This document shows positions 21,106-32,130 of a stretch of 64,000 nucleotides of DNA, one piece after another (position 1 is the first letter of the stretch; each line of letters starts with the position of its first letter). The notes beneath the pieces are model-generated. The model saw only the letters and a program-made list of their open reading frames with translations. It did no database searches and had not been told where the DNA came from. This stretch comes from Piezodorus guildinii (lineage: Eukaryota > Arthropoda > Insecta > Hemiptera > Pentatomidae): assembly GCA_023052935.1 (NCBI GenBank), contig CM041294.1:152168899-152232898 (forward strand), given 5' to 3'. The position numbers and the translations under genes were made by a program.

Positions 21106-22026
21106 TTGGGTTGTTTCCCATAACATGTCAGTTTTTATAGTTTCTGAAATACATAAAGGATTGCAGGTCATTGTTGTTTTCTTCCGAATGTTTACATATT
21201 TAAAGTAAACAGTTACTAATCCTCTACCTTTGTATTATAAACATTAGCTTCCCAATCAATTACCCACTTTTTAGTATACCTTCAAATATGAACATAGAAA
21301 CACGCGATTTTCGAGTAATATTTTTGTACGAGTTTAAACTCGGCCATTCAGCAGCTGAGGCCGCTAGAAATATTTGCAAGGCGTTTGAGGAAGGGAGTGT
21401 CAATGAACGGACCATTCGTCGTTGGTTTGCTAAGTTTTCAGCTGGGGATACCGACTTGGAAAACTTGCCCTGAGGAAGATCTCCGTCCGTAATAGACAAC
21501 GATGTCCTCAAATATACAGTAGAAGGAAACCCCTACCAAACAGTTAAAGGACTCTCAGCACAACTAAATGCAAGCATCTACCGTTTCCAGACATTTAAAA
21601 TGTATTGGGAAAGTAAAAAATCTCGATTCATGGGTACTTTATGATCTCACTGAGCGGCAGCAAGACCCCAATGTTTCAAAACATACCGTGCAAACATTGA
21701 AAGAACTGGGCTACGAAGCTCTTCCGCACCCACCTTATTCTCCCAACTTGTCTCCAACAGATTACCACCTGTTCAGGAATTTAGACAACTTCGTCAAAGG
21801 AAAACTTTTTGAAAATGATGATCAAGTGAAAAGTGCGTTTTCAGACTTTGTTTCACTTCAAAGCTCAGAGTTTTTCAGTTCGGGGATAAAACAGTTGGTG
21901 TCACGTTGGGAAAAATGTGTAGAAAAAGAAGGTAAATACTTCTAATAAAATTATCTTGTTTTCATATCGTATTTTTAATAAAAATCCTTTACATTGGAAA
22001 CGGACATTTCATGTGACACAACCCAA
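21106..22026 (+). mobile_element. Internally deleted mariner, copy 2 (best preserved)
   Basis: The element is 921 bp with ends ttgggttgttt / acacaacccaa. TA precedes it (21104-21105), but the 3' flank reads CG, so the right target duplication is lost. The N-terminal piece (21288-21473) has the paired helix-turn-helix (EFKLGHSAAEAARNICKAF; NERTIRRWFAKFSAGD) and stops at a TGA. The C-terminal piece (21568-21945) reads VSRHLKCIGKVKNLDSW, jumps at about 21668 to KHTVQTLKELGYEALPHPPY, then reaches SPTDYHLFRNLDNF, where the D is the third catalytic residue, and ends VSRWEKCVEKEGKYF. The segment with the first two catalytic aspartates is absent, so it cannot transpose alone. Confidence 0.9.
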
Positions 22027-22035
22027 CGCTGCAAA

Positions 22036-22245
22036 TTATTACACAATAGTTTATTATTTCCAAATAACAATATTAGGTTATAACTGTTTATATAGCTATT
22101 GATAGGCAATTAATTAATATGAAAAGCAATAATACAACGGATCATATGATATCACTACCGCTAATTTCAAAACCCAATATCTAAGCTAGTTTTAAACACT
22201 TTCAATGATTTGTTTTTCATTTATCTCTCTATCAAATGGCACTAG
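22036..22245 (+). repeat. Dispersed repeat Q, copy 3
   Basis: cacaatagtttattatttcc, ggcaattaattaatatgaaa and aatttcaaaacccaatatct match copy 1 in the same orientation. It starts directly after the mariner, so the mariner may have inserted in or beside a Q copy. Confidence 0.6.
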
Positions 22246-22589
22246 AAGCAAAAATGTTGGTATTGTTTGTTTTTATGTTTAAGGCGCGAAACATCTAGGT
22301 CAGTAGCGCCTGATTCAGAGAATAATTCTATGGTCATTTAATATAAGAAAAAATAATAAATAAAATTATTTAATTAAAATAATATTAAGAAGAAGAAGAA
22401 AACGAAGAAATTAATAATAAGAATCAAAGATTATATAATAAATAAGATAACGAATGTGGAGAGAAAGATAAGATCATATCAGTAATAAATAAGTATTAAG
22501 TAAAAAGTAATGTTTCAATACAAAATTTTAATAATAATAAAGTTGTTTGTGGCTTATCGAACAACACTACATTCTTTCTTTGCTAATTT
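22246..22589. other. No gene seen
   Basis: AT-rich with A/G-rich low-complexity runs at about 22380-22420. Confidence 0.4.
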
Positions 22590-22795
22590 TTTCCTACCCA
22601 GGTTTAATTAGGATAAGGATCTTTAATAGTTTCCCTGGTTGGAACCACCATTTTGTCATCCCTCCGAAGCACTGGAAAATCAAGGGTGTTGTACTCCTCT
22701 TAAAAATACCCTAAAACCATCTCCCGAGTTTGAACCCGCGACCTAGGGCATCCTGCTCCCAATGCTAGCCATTACGCGACAGTTGACCCTCTAGA
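22590..22795 (-). mobile_element. SINE-B, diverged copy
   Basis: In reverse: a tRNA-like head (caatgctagccattacgcga read backwards), a B-box-like element (gagtttgaacccgcgacct reversed), and the family body with aaggatctttaat and tggttggaaccaccattttg. Confidence 0.65.
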
Positions 22796-23330
22796 CTTAA
22801 GAGTAACCTTTGTTTAGAACTACTTCAATACTTACTAGACAAACACGCAAACCTTTCACTTAACTATAAAAGGCTCACCGAATGACTGTTATCAGGCCAA
22901 TCTGTACTTACGACGTTGTGCGTTTTTTTTTTGTTTTTTTTTTTCTTGTTCTTTTTGTCTATTCTTCTCATCGAATTCTTCTCGAATCCATTCCTTACAA
23001 TCCAAAATCCCTAATCCACTTTCCTTAGTCGTGAATAAACTCCTCCATAAAGACCTTAATGTTTCGTATTTTGCTGATTTGGTCCTTACTCCTTCCATGA
23101 CAAACCCAATTCACACCCTAGCTCACTCACTGGTTTCAATCCTTGCTACCTCTTCGATTCCTGAAAAGAAAACGTCTGCGGGACCTTCTGATTTAGAATA
23201 TTTTTCGGATTGCCAGTGGGTGTTTCTCTACAAGTATATCAAACCATTGTTTATTATTTACTTATACATTATAAATATATTTATTTTAATACGCCGGTAA
23301 ATTTCAATATATAATCTTTCCTTTTTCTTT
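22796..23330 (+). mobile_element. Jockey-like LINE, decayed, with a low-complexity insertion
   Basis: The frame region LLDKHANLSLNYKR is followed by TVIRPI-TYDVV, then a T-rich run (22922-22957) replaces part of the coding. cttacaatccaaaatcccta, LHKDLNVSYFADLV and the tail follow. Many indels. Confidence 0.75.
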
Positions 23331-23530
23331 TAATTTTAAAGAAAGTCTGACATATTTTAGACGTTTAATATTGATATTAAAAAAAAAAAAATTATTATTA
23401 TTCAATTCCTCTATTATTTTCTTGTTCTATTGATTCGGATGTTGAACGCTTTTCTAGCATAAGTTAAACTAATTAAGAATAATCATTGTAATTTTATTAC
23501 TTTTTATGGTAACATTTTTCTGGTTACTTT

Positions 23531-23655
23531 TTTACTTTCACTTACTATATATAGTAAGGAAAGTATTGCGATCGTGAAAATTTTCGAATTCCAGTTTTCA
23601 ACGGAAATACACGTTTTAGGGTCCCCTGAGTCCAAATAACCAAGTCCCGCAAAAA

Positions 23656-23728
<73 letters not shown>

Positions 23729-24477
23729 TAACTCCCGGGCGGAAACGGTAAGTCCTATGAAACTGAAATTTCATATTTAAGACAACTATACGCCCGAGAC
23801 GTGACAAAACTTTTTTCATCAAAATGAGCCTACCAGAAGAGGCACTTTATACCATGCATTTTGCACTTTTTTTCGATTTTCTCAAAAACGGTTCCGACGA
23901 TTTTGATTAAACTCGCTATATCGATGTAAAATTTAATGGGCTTTAATATCATGTAGGTTTAATTTGGATAAAAATGGTCTGACAGGGCTTAAATGCCGAT
24001 ATTTTAAATTTTCTTCCCCTAAAGTACCTTTAATTTTTTAGATTCAATAATAATAACTGGATTATCTTGTTAACGCTGATGAAAAACTGGTAAATATATA
24101 AATTGAATTAATTCGATACCCAACTAAAGGAGAAAACAGAAAAAATATATTTTTAATGAAATTTTTCGTTTTTGAACATAAAAACAGTAATATACATGTA
24201 TGATATACCGTTGGAAAGCTAAAGATTTTAGAAAAAATATCATCTCATACACAAGCTTTTAGAAGTTAATAGTGATGAGAAGAAGATAAACTAACTGATT
24301 ATTTTAGATAATATTATAATAGATTTTTTAATAAAACACATGTTTCTATATAAATTCAATTTGATTAATTCCTTAATAGTTTCACGTATTTTTATCTCTA
24401 ACTGTATTTGAAAATTCTTTCATTGATTTTAAAAATCGAGGTAAGTGAAAGTCGTGTGTTGCCCGCACCAGATTTTT
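23531..24477 (+). mobile_element. Family E copy 5, long TG array
   Basis: Full length. The 12-bp inverted ends (actttcacttac at the left, gtaagtgaaagt at 24440-24451) and the palindrome cttactatatatagtaag are intact. The (TG)n array at 23659-23727 is about 70 bases, among the longest in the family. The right end reads gcccgcaccagatttttt. Confidence 0.9.
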
Positions 24478-25076
24478 TAATGAGCAATTTAGATATCACA
24501 AGACAGAAATTTATTTTATTTTACTTAATTAATGAAATATTTTCAATCAAGTATTCCTACATTAGGATAAAAATATTTTTAATTGCATCTAAATTTGGAA
24601 AGATACTTGGACTACTAATTAATGTCAAAAAACGTTGAATACTTATGAATGCAATTGCATAAAAATCCGGTCTCGTAAAACCAGTCGCTAAATGGTCGAA
24701 ACCCAAATGGAATATTATTTCAGTTTTACGATTTTTTATGCAATGAAATCGAGGAGAAAACGTCAATTCGTTTCAATTTAAATGGAAATTACAAAATTAG
24801 ATTTATTCATGTACCAAATGAAAATATGTTTAAAATAATTTAATTATTCATTACAGCCAGGAAACCTATTGGACTATAAACATTTTAAAGAGATTTTCCT
24901 TATGCTCAGAAATTAAGTTAAGGTCCTAACTCATTTAATGAAGGAATAAAAGCTGTGACCTATTGGTCTGACATGGCTTGAATCCCAATATTTTTAATTT
25001 TCTTCCTCTAAAGTACTTAGAAATTCGTAGATGAAAAAGAAAAAATTAATAACACATTTGCTGTTACAGCATCATC
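24478..25076. other. AT-rich stretch with a small family E fragment
   Basis: Positions 24963-25018 (tggtctgacatggcttgaat ... ttcttcctctaaagtactta) match internal family E. The rest is not recognised; short frames at 24408 and 24557 are chance. Confidence 0.45.
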
Positions 25077-25726
25077 CTGAGATGTGACAGAAACTTTTTG
25101 GTGAAAGTATAACAGCCTCTTTATCCCATGCATTTTGCACCTTTTTACGATTATCTCTAAAACCGCTCTAACGATTTTGATTAAACTCGCTACATCGATG
25201 TAAAATTTAATGGACTTTAATATCATGTAGTTTGTATTCTGATTAAAATGGTTTGACAGGGCTTAAATGCCGATATTTTCTTCCTCTAAAGTACCTTTCA
25301 TTTTGTTAATTCTTTAAAAATAACTACATTATCTTGTTACCACTAATGAAAAACAGGGAAATATATAAATTGAATGAATTGGATACCCAACAAAAGGAGA
25401 AAACAGAAAAAATATTTTTGTAATGCAATTTTTCGTTTTTAAACATAAGAGCAGTAATATACATGTATGATATACCGTTGGAAAGCTAAAGATTTTAGAA
25501 AAAATATTATCTCATACACAAGCTTTTAAAAGTTAATAGAGAGTGATAAAACTAAGTTTTAGATAATAATATAATAGATTTTTTAATAAAACACATGTTC
25601 CTATAGATATTCAATTTAATTAATTTTTTAATAGTTCAACTAATTTTTATCTCTAACTGTATCTGAAAATTCTTCAATTGATATTAACAACGGAAGTAAG
25701 TGAAAGTCGTGTGTTGCCCGCACCAT
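25077..25726 (+). mobile_element. Family E copy 6, 5'-truncated
   Basis: It begins inside the element (gagatgtgacagaaactttt) and ends at the normal right end gtgttgcccgcaccat. The next copy follows immediately, giving a head-to-tail junction. Confidence 0.85.
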
Positions 25727-25728
25727 AT

Positions 25729-26640
25729 TTTTACTTTCACTTACTATATATAGTAAGGAAAGTATTGCGATCGTAAAAATTTTCGAATTCCAGTTTTCAA
25801 CGGAAATACACGTTTTAGGGTCCCCTGAGTCCAAATAACCAAGTCCCGCAAAAAGGTCTGTGTGTGTGTGTCTGTGTGTGTGTGTGTGGTAACTCCCGGG
25901 CGGAAACGGTAAGTACTATGAAACTGAAATTTCATATTTAAGATAACTATACGCCCGAGACGTGACAAAACTTTTTTCATCAAAATGAGCTTACCAGAAG
26001 AGGCACTTTATACCATGCATTTTGCACCTTTTTTCGATTTTCTCAAAAACGGTTCCGACGATTTTGATTAAACTCGCTATATCGATGTAAAATTAAATGG
26101 GCTTTAATATCATGTAGGTTTTATTTGGATAAAAATGGTCTGACAGGGCTTAAATGCCGATATTTTAAATTTTCTTCCTCTAAAGTACCTTTAATTTTTT
26201 AGATTCAATAATAATAACTAGATTATCTTGTTAGCGCTGATGAAAAACAGGTAAATATATAAATTGAATAAATTCGATACCCAACTAAAGGAGAAAACAG
26301 AAAAAATATATTTTTAATGAAATTTTTCGTTTTTGAACATAAGAGCAGTAATATACATGTATGATATACCGTTGGAAAGCTAAAGATTTTAGAAAAAATA
26401 TCATCTCATACACAAGCTTTTAGAAGTTAATAGAGAGTGATGAGAAGAAGATAAAACTAACTGATTATTTTAGATAATAATATAATAGATTTTTTTAATA
26501 AAACACATGTTTATATATAAATTCAATTTGATTAATTCCTTAATAGTTTCACGTATTTTTATCTCTAACTGTATTTGAAAATTCTTTCATTGATTTTAAA
26601 AATCGAGGTAAGTGAAAGTCGTGTGTTGCCCGCACCATAT
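25729..26640 (+). mobile_element. Family E copy 7, reference copy
   Basis: Family description, in order: a T-run; actttcacttac (12 bp, inverted at the right end); the 18-bp palindrome cttactatatatagtaag overlapping it; conserved tattgcgatcgt and tcccctgagtccaaataa; a (TG)n array (25859-25887); aactcccgggcggaaacggt; about 600 AT-rich bases; then gaggtaagtgaaagtcgtgt and gttgcccgcacca. Read in reverse, the element starts TCTGG. No open frame is kept between copies; the recurrent 60-100 codon minus frames are by-products of repetition. Subterminal inverted repeats, an internal microsatellite and a terminal palindrome resemble Helentron-derived HINE/DINE-1 elements, but I saw no Rep/helicase piece within family E itself. 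Confidence 0.85.
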
Positions 26641-27184
26641 TTTTTTAGTTTATATTCTTACTTGACAGTACCTTGATTTTGTAGTTTCCAAAAAACTAGC
26701 TATACTATCTTATTAGTATTGATAAAAAACGCCTAAATATACATAGTGAATGGCTTTGATAATTAATCAAAGGAGAATAGAGGACATTAACTAAAATAAA
26801 GTCTTTAAACACAAGAATAGTAATATCTATATTTATAAAAGAAAGTCCCATTTCATTAGATTTTCTGGTCATCGCACTATCTCAAAAATGACTATGTTTG
26901 TGAAGTTGAAATTTTTCCTAGAGGTTTGCCTTACCATCTAGATGTGCAATAAGGCTGTTTGGGAAAATTAGTTCTCTAAGTGGTTAAAAAAATATATTTC
27001 TAAAACGTAAAACAAAATTGGTTTTCGAATAACTCAAAACCTATACCTCTCCTGAAAAAATATAAGTACTCATTTTAAATGACAATCAAATTTCTAACTA
27101 GCTGGAACAAAATCGGCTGATCTGGCCAATATTAGCAAAGATTCCAAGATGTTCATAACAAATATATTTAAGCACATTGACATC
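26641..27184 (+). repeat. Array linker, copy 1
   Basis: Begins with tttagtttatattcttactt and ends with aagcacattgacatc. AT-rich. Its first half reads like distantly related family E sequence (cagtaccttgattttgtag..., attagtattgataaaaaacg), so the linker may itself be an old E copy. Confidence 0.75.
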
Positions 27185-28080
27185 TTTACTTTCACTTACT
27201 ATATATACTAAGTGGAAATATTGCGATCGTGAAAATTTTCGAATTCCTGTTCTCAACGGAAATACACGTTTTAGGGTCCCCTGAGTCCAAATAACCAAGT
27301 CCCGCAAAAAGGTCTGTGTGTGTGTGTGTGGTAACTCCCGGGCAGAAACGGTAGGTCCTATGAAACTGAAATTTCATATTTAAGACAACTATACGCCCGA
27401 GACGTGACAAAACTTTTTTCATCAAAATGAGCTTACCAGAAGAGGCACTTTATACCATGCATTTAGCACCTTTTTTCGATTTTCTCGAAAACGGTTCCGA
27501 CGATTTTGATTAAACTCGCTATATCGATGTAAAATTTAATGGGCTTTAATATCATGTAGGTTATATTCTGTTTAAAATGGTCTGATAGGGCTTAAATGCC
27601 GATATTTTAAATTTTCTTCCTCTAAAGTACCTTTAATTTTGTAGATTCAATAATAATAACTAGATTATCTTGTTAACGCTGATGAAAAACAGGTAAATAT
27701 ATAAATTGAATAAATTCGATACCCAACTAAAGGAGAAAACAGAAAAAATATATTTTTAATGAAATTTTTCGTTTTTGAACATAAGAGCAGTAATATACAT
27801 GTATGATATACCGTTGGAAAGCTAAAGATTTTAGAAAAAAATATCATCTCATACACAAGCTTTTAGAAGTTAATAGAGAGTGATGAGAAGAAGATAAAAC
27901 TAACTGATTATTTTAGATAATAATATAATAGATTTTTTAATAAAACACATGTTTATATATAAATTCAATTTGATTAATTCCTTAATAGTTTCACGTATTT
28001 TTATCTCTAACTGTATTTGAAAATTCTTTCATTGATTTTAAAAATCGAGGTAAGTGAAAGTCGTGTGTTGCCCGCACCAT
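27185..28080 (+). mobile_element. Family E copy 8
   Basis: Full length, with a short TG array near 27314-27330. The palindrome is altered (cttactatatatactaag). Confidence 0.88.
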
Positions 28081-28625
28081 ATTTTTTTAGTTTATATTCT
28101 TACTTGACAGTACCTTGATTTTGTAGTTTCCAAAAAACTAGCTATACTATCTTATTAGTATTGATAAAAAACGCCTAAATATACATAGTGAATGGCTTTG
28201 ATAATTAATCAAAGGAGAATAGAGGACATTAACTAAAATAAAGTCTTTAAACACAAGAATAGTAATATCTATATTTATAAAAGAAAGTCCCATTTCATTA
28301 GATTTTCTGGTCATCGCACTATCTCAAAAATGACTATGGTTGTGAAGTTGAAATTTTTCCTAGAGGTTTGCCTTACCATCTAGATGTGCAATAAGGCTGT
28401 TTGGGAAAATTAGTTCTCTAAGTGGTTAAAAAAATATATTTCTAAAACGTAAAACAAAATTGGTTTTCGAATAACTCAAAATCTATACCTCTCCTGAAAA
28501 AATATAAGTACTCATTTAAATGACAATAAAATTTCTAACTAGCTGGAACAAAATCGGCTGATCTGGCCAATATTAGCAAAGATTCCAAGATGTTCATAAC
28601 AAATATATTTAAGCACATTGACATC
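28081..28625 (+). repeat. Array linker, copy 2
   Basis: Nearly identical to 26641-27184. Confidence 0.85.
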
Positions 28626-29473
28626 TTTACTTTCACTTACTATATATAGTAAGTGGAAATATTGCGATCGTGAAAATTTTCGAATTCCAGTTCTCAACGG
28701 AAATACACGTTTTAGGGTCCCCTGAGTCCAAATAACCAAGTCCCGCAAAAAGGTCTGTGTGTGTGTGTGTGGTAACTCCCGGGCAGAAACGTTAGTCCTA
28801 TGAAACTGAAATTTCATATTTAAGACAACTATACGCCCGAGACGTGACAAAACTTTTTTCATCAAAATGAGCTTACCAGAAGAGGCACTTTATACCATGC
28901 ATTTAGCACCTTTTTTCGATTTTCTCGAAAACGGTTCCGACGATTTTGATTAAACTCGCTATATCGATGTAAAATTAAATGGGCTTTAATATCATGTAGG
29001 TTATATTCTGTTTAAAATGGTCTGATAGGGCTTAAATGCCGATATTTTAATTTCTTCCTCTAAAGTACCTTTAATTTTGTAGATTCAATAATAATAACTA
29101 GATTATCTTGTTAACGCTGACGAAAAACAGGTAAATATATAAATTGAATAAATTCGATACCAACTAAAGGAGAAAACAGAAAAAATATGAATGATATATT
29201 GTTGGAAAGCTAAAGATTTTAGAAAAAATATCATCTCTTACACAAGTTTTTAGAAGTTAATGGAGAGTGATGAAAAGAAGATAAAACTAACTGATTATTT
29301 AAGATAATAATACAATAGATTTTTTAATAAAACACGTGTTTCTATATAAATTCAATTTGATTAATTCCTTAATAATTTCACGTATTTTTATCTCTATCTG
29401 TATTTGAAAATTCTTTCATTGATTTTAAAAATGGAGGTAAGTGAAAGTCGTGTGTTGCCCGCACCAGATTTTT
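28626..29473 (+). mobile_element. Family E copy 9
   Basis: Full ends, with an internal deletion of about 45 bases near 29187. It closes the array with gcccgcaccagatttttatt. Confidence 0.88.
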
Positions 29474-30199
29474 ATTCATGTTTCGTTTGTAGGTTCCCAT
29501 GGAAACATGTTCAATTGTTATTAGTTTATTAAAAATAATTTTAATAGGCTAAAATACGTTTTATTTTAAGGATATAATAGAACGTTTTATTTCTATAAGC
29601 TGCAAGGATTCACCTAGGTCTAGGAAAAAATTGCATCTATGTTTCAAACGAGTTGTGACTACAATGACAATGCTTAAAAGCTGAACCATGCTGATTAATT
29701 ATGGGCATGCCTTCCTACTTTGGTGTGCTTCTATATAAATTCGACTAAATAATTAATAACTGTATTCGATTCTTATAAAAATATCGAATGAGTAAATATT
29801 GACAGATAGCGAAGTTATATGTGTTTTAGTTATCCTAACCATATATGTGTTTTAGTTATCCTAACCATATATGTGTTTTAGTTATCCTAACCATAAACGC
29901 ACACGTATATCAAAACAAAATGAATTAGCGAGCAAAGAGATACAGCTAGTAGATGTATAATATAGCGTTATAAAGTTAAAAAATTTAGCATTTTTTTTTA
30001 TCTTATATTCAAATTTGTGAGAGGTAATGTAAAGTAACAAATTTTATATTGTTTTATTATTCAGACTAAAACATTTCCAACAACAAAACGAAATGCAATT
30101 CATTACACTTTTTTTGAACTTTGACTTTATTTAAAAGTTCTTAAATGGATTCGAACAACCAAAATAAGTAAAATTCGTGTTTTTATATTTAAATTTTGA
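29474..30199. other. No gene; contains a small minisatellite
   Basis: AT-rich. The only structure is a 26-bp unit (gtgttttagttatcctaacc + atatat) repeated three times at 29817-29894. Confidence 0.7.
29817..29894. repeat. 26-bp minisatellite, 3 copies
   Basis: Three adjoining copies of atatgtgttttagttatcct + aaccat, identical apart from the ends. Confidence 0.92.
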
Positions 30200-30945
30200 G
30201 GCATATGTCATCGTGTGGTGGATGTCGTCTCATCAGCACTAGAGCGCGGATTGTACTGCACGGGAGCCTTTCTCGACGTAGAACAGGCATTTGACCGAGT
30301 CTGGCACCCAGGGCTGCTTTACAAACTCCGCAAATTCCTCCCTCCTACATACTACCTCATCATCCAGTCTTGCCTCTCTGGAAGATCCTTCAAAATAAAC
30401 CAAAATAGTTCCTATTCATCCCTATTTACTCAGTCTGCTGGAGTTCCTCAAGGCAGTATCCACGGACCCCTTCTTTACACAGTTTTTACAGCTGATATCC
30501 CAACCCATCCTAACACCTTCCTTTCTACCTATGCTGATGACACTTGTGTGTTATCAGTCAATAATGATCCTACTATTGCCTCTCAAACTCTTCAATCCCA
30601 CATCCGAGACCTTGAAGTATGGTGTCAGAATTGGAGAATCAAAATCAATTCCAACAAATCCCACCAAATTACCTTTACCCTTCGTCGTAAACCTACGACA
30701 TCCTGTCCTACAGTGTCCTTTAATAATATTCCGCTAGTCCCGGTTGAACAGATTCGCTATCTTCCTCTACCATTCCTGACAATCCTCCGAGGCGTCTGAA
30801 AAGAAGATGGCCTCGAGACCTTCTAGTGTAGATTACCAAGTGGAGTTTCGCCAATGGGCATATTCTCTTCATGTCTTTTCATGTATATTATCTATATTAT
30901 GAGCCAATTTACTTGATGTATTTACTAATACAGAATAAATTTTTT
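30200..30945 (+). pseudogene. Jockey-like LINE reverse transcriptase, internally deleted
   Basis: The 194-codon frame at 30215-30799 holds RT motif A (CTGAFLDVEQAFDRVWHPG, catalytic D), motif B (SAGVPQGSIHGPLLYTVF) and motif C (STYADDTCVLS, the YADD active site). LEVWCQNWRIKINSNKSHQI and VPVEQIRYL follow. At about 30765 it jumps to the 3' end (cattcctgacaatcctccga...), losing the thumb and C-terminus. A 3' tail ends at about 30945. The enzyme would copy LINE RNA into DNA at nicked sites. The 5' end is truncated near 30200. This is the clearest RT core of the main Jockey-like family in the window. Confidence 0.85.
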
Positions 30946-31007
30946 TTGAGGCTATTATTAATTTTTTCTATCTTTACTTGGATTCTGTTGCCTAGTTCAG
31001 AAACAAT

Positions 31008-31078
31008 AGATTGTAGGATCTACAATCAGTGCTAAGATGTCCACAAAACTTGACCCATCAGTGTCAAACAACATACCT
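31008..31078 (-). repeat. R2-like endonuclease fragment
   Basis: The reverse strand encodes DTDGSSFVDILALIVDPT, matching the REL endonuclease frame at 2760-2849 with an internal deletion. Confidence 0.65.
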
Positions 31079-31104
31079 CCGTACAGTTTGCTTTAAACAT
31101 ATTA

Positions 31105-31170
31105 CGATTGACCACTATCTAGGACACCTACTTGACAAACCTCTATAGTGGAATCCTCAAATAACACTGA
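31105..31170 (+). repeat. Jockey-like LINE fragment
   Basis: ctatctaggacacctacttg acts as the YLG-HLLDK block of the Jockey C-terminus; only about 60 bases remain. Confidence 0.5.
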
Positions 31171-31189
31171 AACGTATGTATATAGTTTT

Positions 31190-32130
31190 AGAATCAGTTT
31201 AATTCGAGATCTGAAAAAATAAAACATTACCAATTTCATTAGCACTGATAAACAACGGCTTATTATACAAGTTGAACGAATTCGATTCCAACTAGAAGAT
31301 AAAATTAAAAAATATTTTGTTTATGCAAATTTTTGTGTTTTTGAACATAAGAACATTAATATAGATGTATAATGATGGAAAGCTAATGATTTTAGAAAAC
31401 ATATTATGATATAAACAAAATTGTAAAAGTTAATAAAGAGTGAAAGTACCGATTAAAGGTGGGAAATATGTGTTATTATTCTGTTGCTAAGTTAATTAGT
31501 TCGCGGCTTCTATATAAAAACTTAAAGGTTAGAATTTATAAAACTATTATTCTTCCGATGGTTCTTTACGGATGTGAAACGTGGCCGCTTACTTTGAAGG
31601 ATGAACAACGACTTAAGGTTTTCGAAAATAAGGTACTGCGTAAAATATTTGGTCCAAAGAGAGATGAGGCCACTGGGGAGTTTAGAAGGAAATGCGGAAC
31701 TTATATCCTGTGAATATAATTGAGTTGATAGCTTCGCGGAGACTCAAATGGGCGAGTAAAATTGTTAGGCTCGGTGAGGAACGGATCCCTAGAAAGTTGG
31801 TATTCGCTGATCTGACTGGTAGGCGTCCGAAAGATAGGCCGAAGCGTCGATGGGAGGATTGCGTTAAGGCTGATCTCGGGGGCTTGGGCTTGAACGGTGA
31901 ACATTGGACGAGTCTGTGTAGACTGAATTTGGTGGTATCGGCATCGAACCTTCGGGCTCGGTAAGTCTGTTATTATTATTATAATAAAGAGTGATGAAAA
32001 ACCGACTGATTGTCGTAGATAATAATACAATAGATTATTTTATGAAATTCATGTTTCTATCGTAACTCAAAGTAATTAATCCTTTAACATTTTTTATTTT
32101 TATTTTATCTTTAAATGTAATTTAAAAAAC
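31190..32130 (+). mobile_element. Family E copy 10, interrupted by an RTE-like LINE
   Basis: Internal family E sequence (ttgaacgaattcgattccaa, aacataagaacattaata, gatggaaagctaatgatttt) runs to 31443. It resumes at 31995 (tgaaaaaccgactgattgtc, aataatacaatagatt) and fades near 32130. Its own left end is missing. Confidence 0.75.
31444..31981 (+). mobile_element. RTE-like LINE, 5'-truncated, with 13-bp target duplication
   Basis: Coding 31459-31713 has CYYSVAKLISSRLLYKNLKV, LYGCETWPLTLKDEQRLKVF and LRKIFGPKRDEATGEF. After a frameshift near 31690, a second frame (31692-31964) carries NIIELIASRRLKWASK, RRPKDRPKRRWEDCVKADL and the end VSASNLRAR. The tail is (tta)n. The 13-bp taataaagagtga flanks it at 31431-31443 and 31982-31994, inside a family E copy. 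Confidence 0.85.

Larger units (their letters stand above)
25729..29473 (+). repeat. Head-to-tail tandem array of [family E + 0.54-kb linker]
   Basis: Three E copies alternate with two copies of one linker (26641-27184 and 28081-28625). From linker to linker the period is 1442 bp. The linkers differ at only a few positions, for example one base near 26896/28338 and one near 27040/28482. The truncated copy 6 abuts the array at its left. Confidence 0.9.

Noticed and set aside
23616..23822. Recurrent 60-110 codon minus-strand frames beginning MMKKVLSRLGRIVVLNMKFQ or MRDLVIWTQGTLK
   Set aside because: They recur only because family E recurs. The reading runs straight through the TG microsatellite as a TH repeat, the frame differs between copies, and no domain is visible. 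They are not genes.
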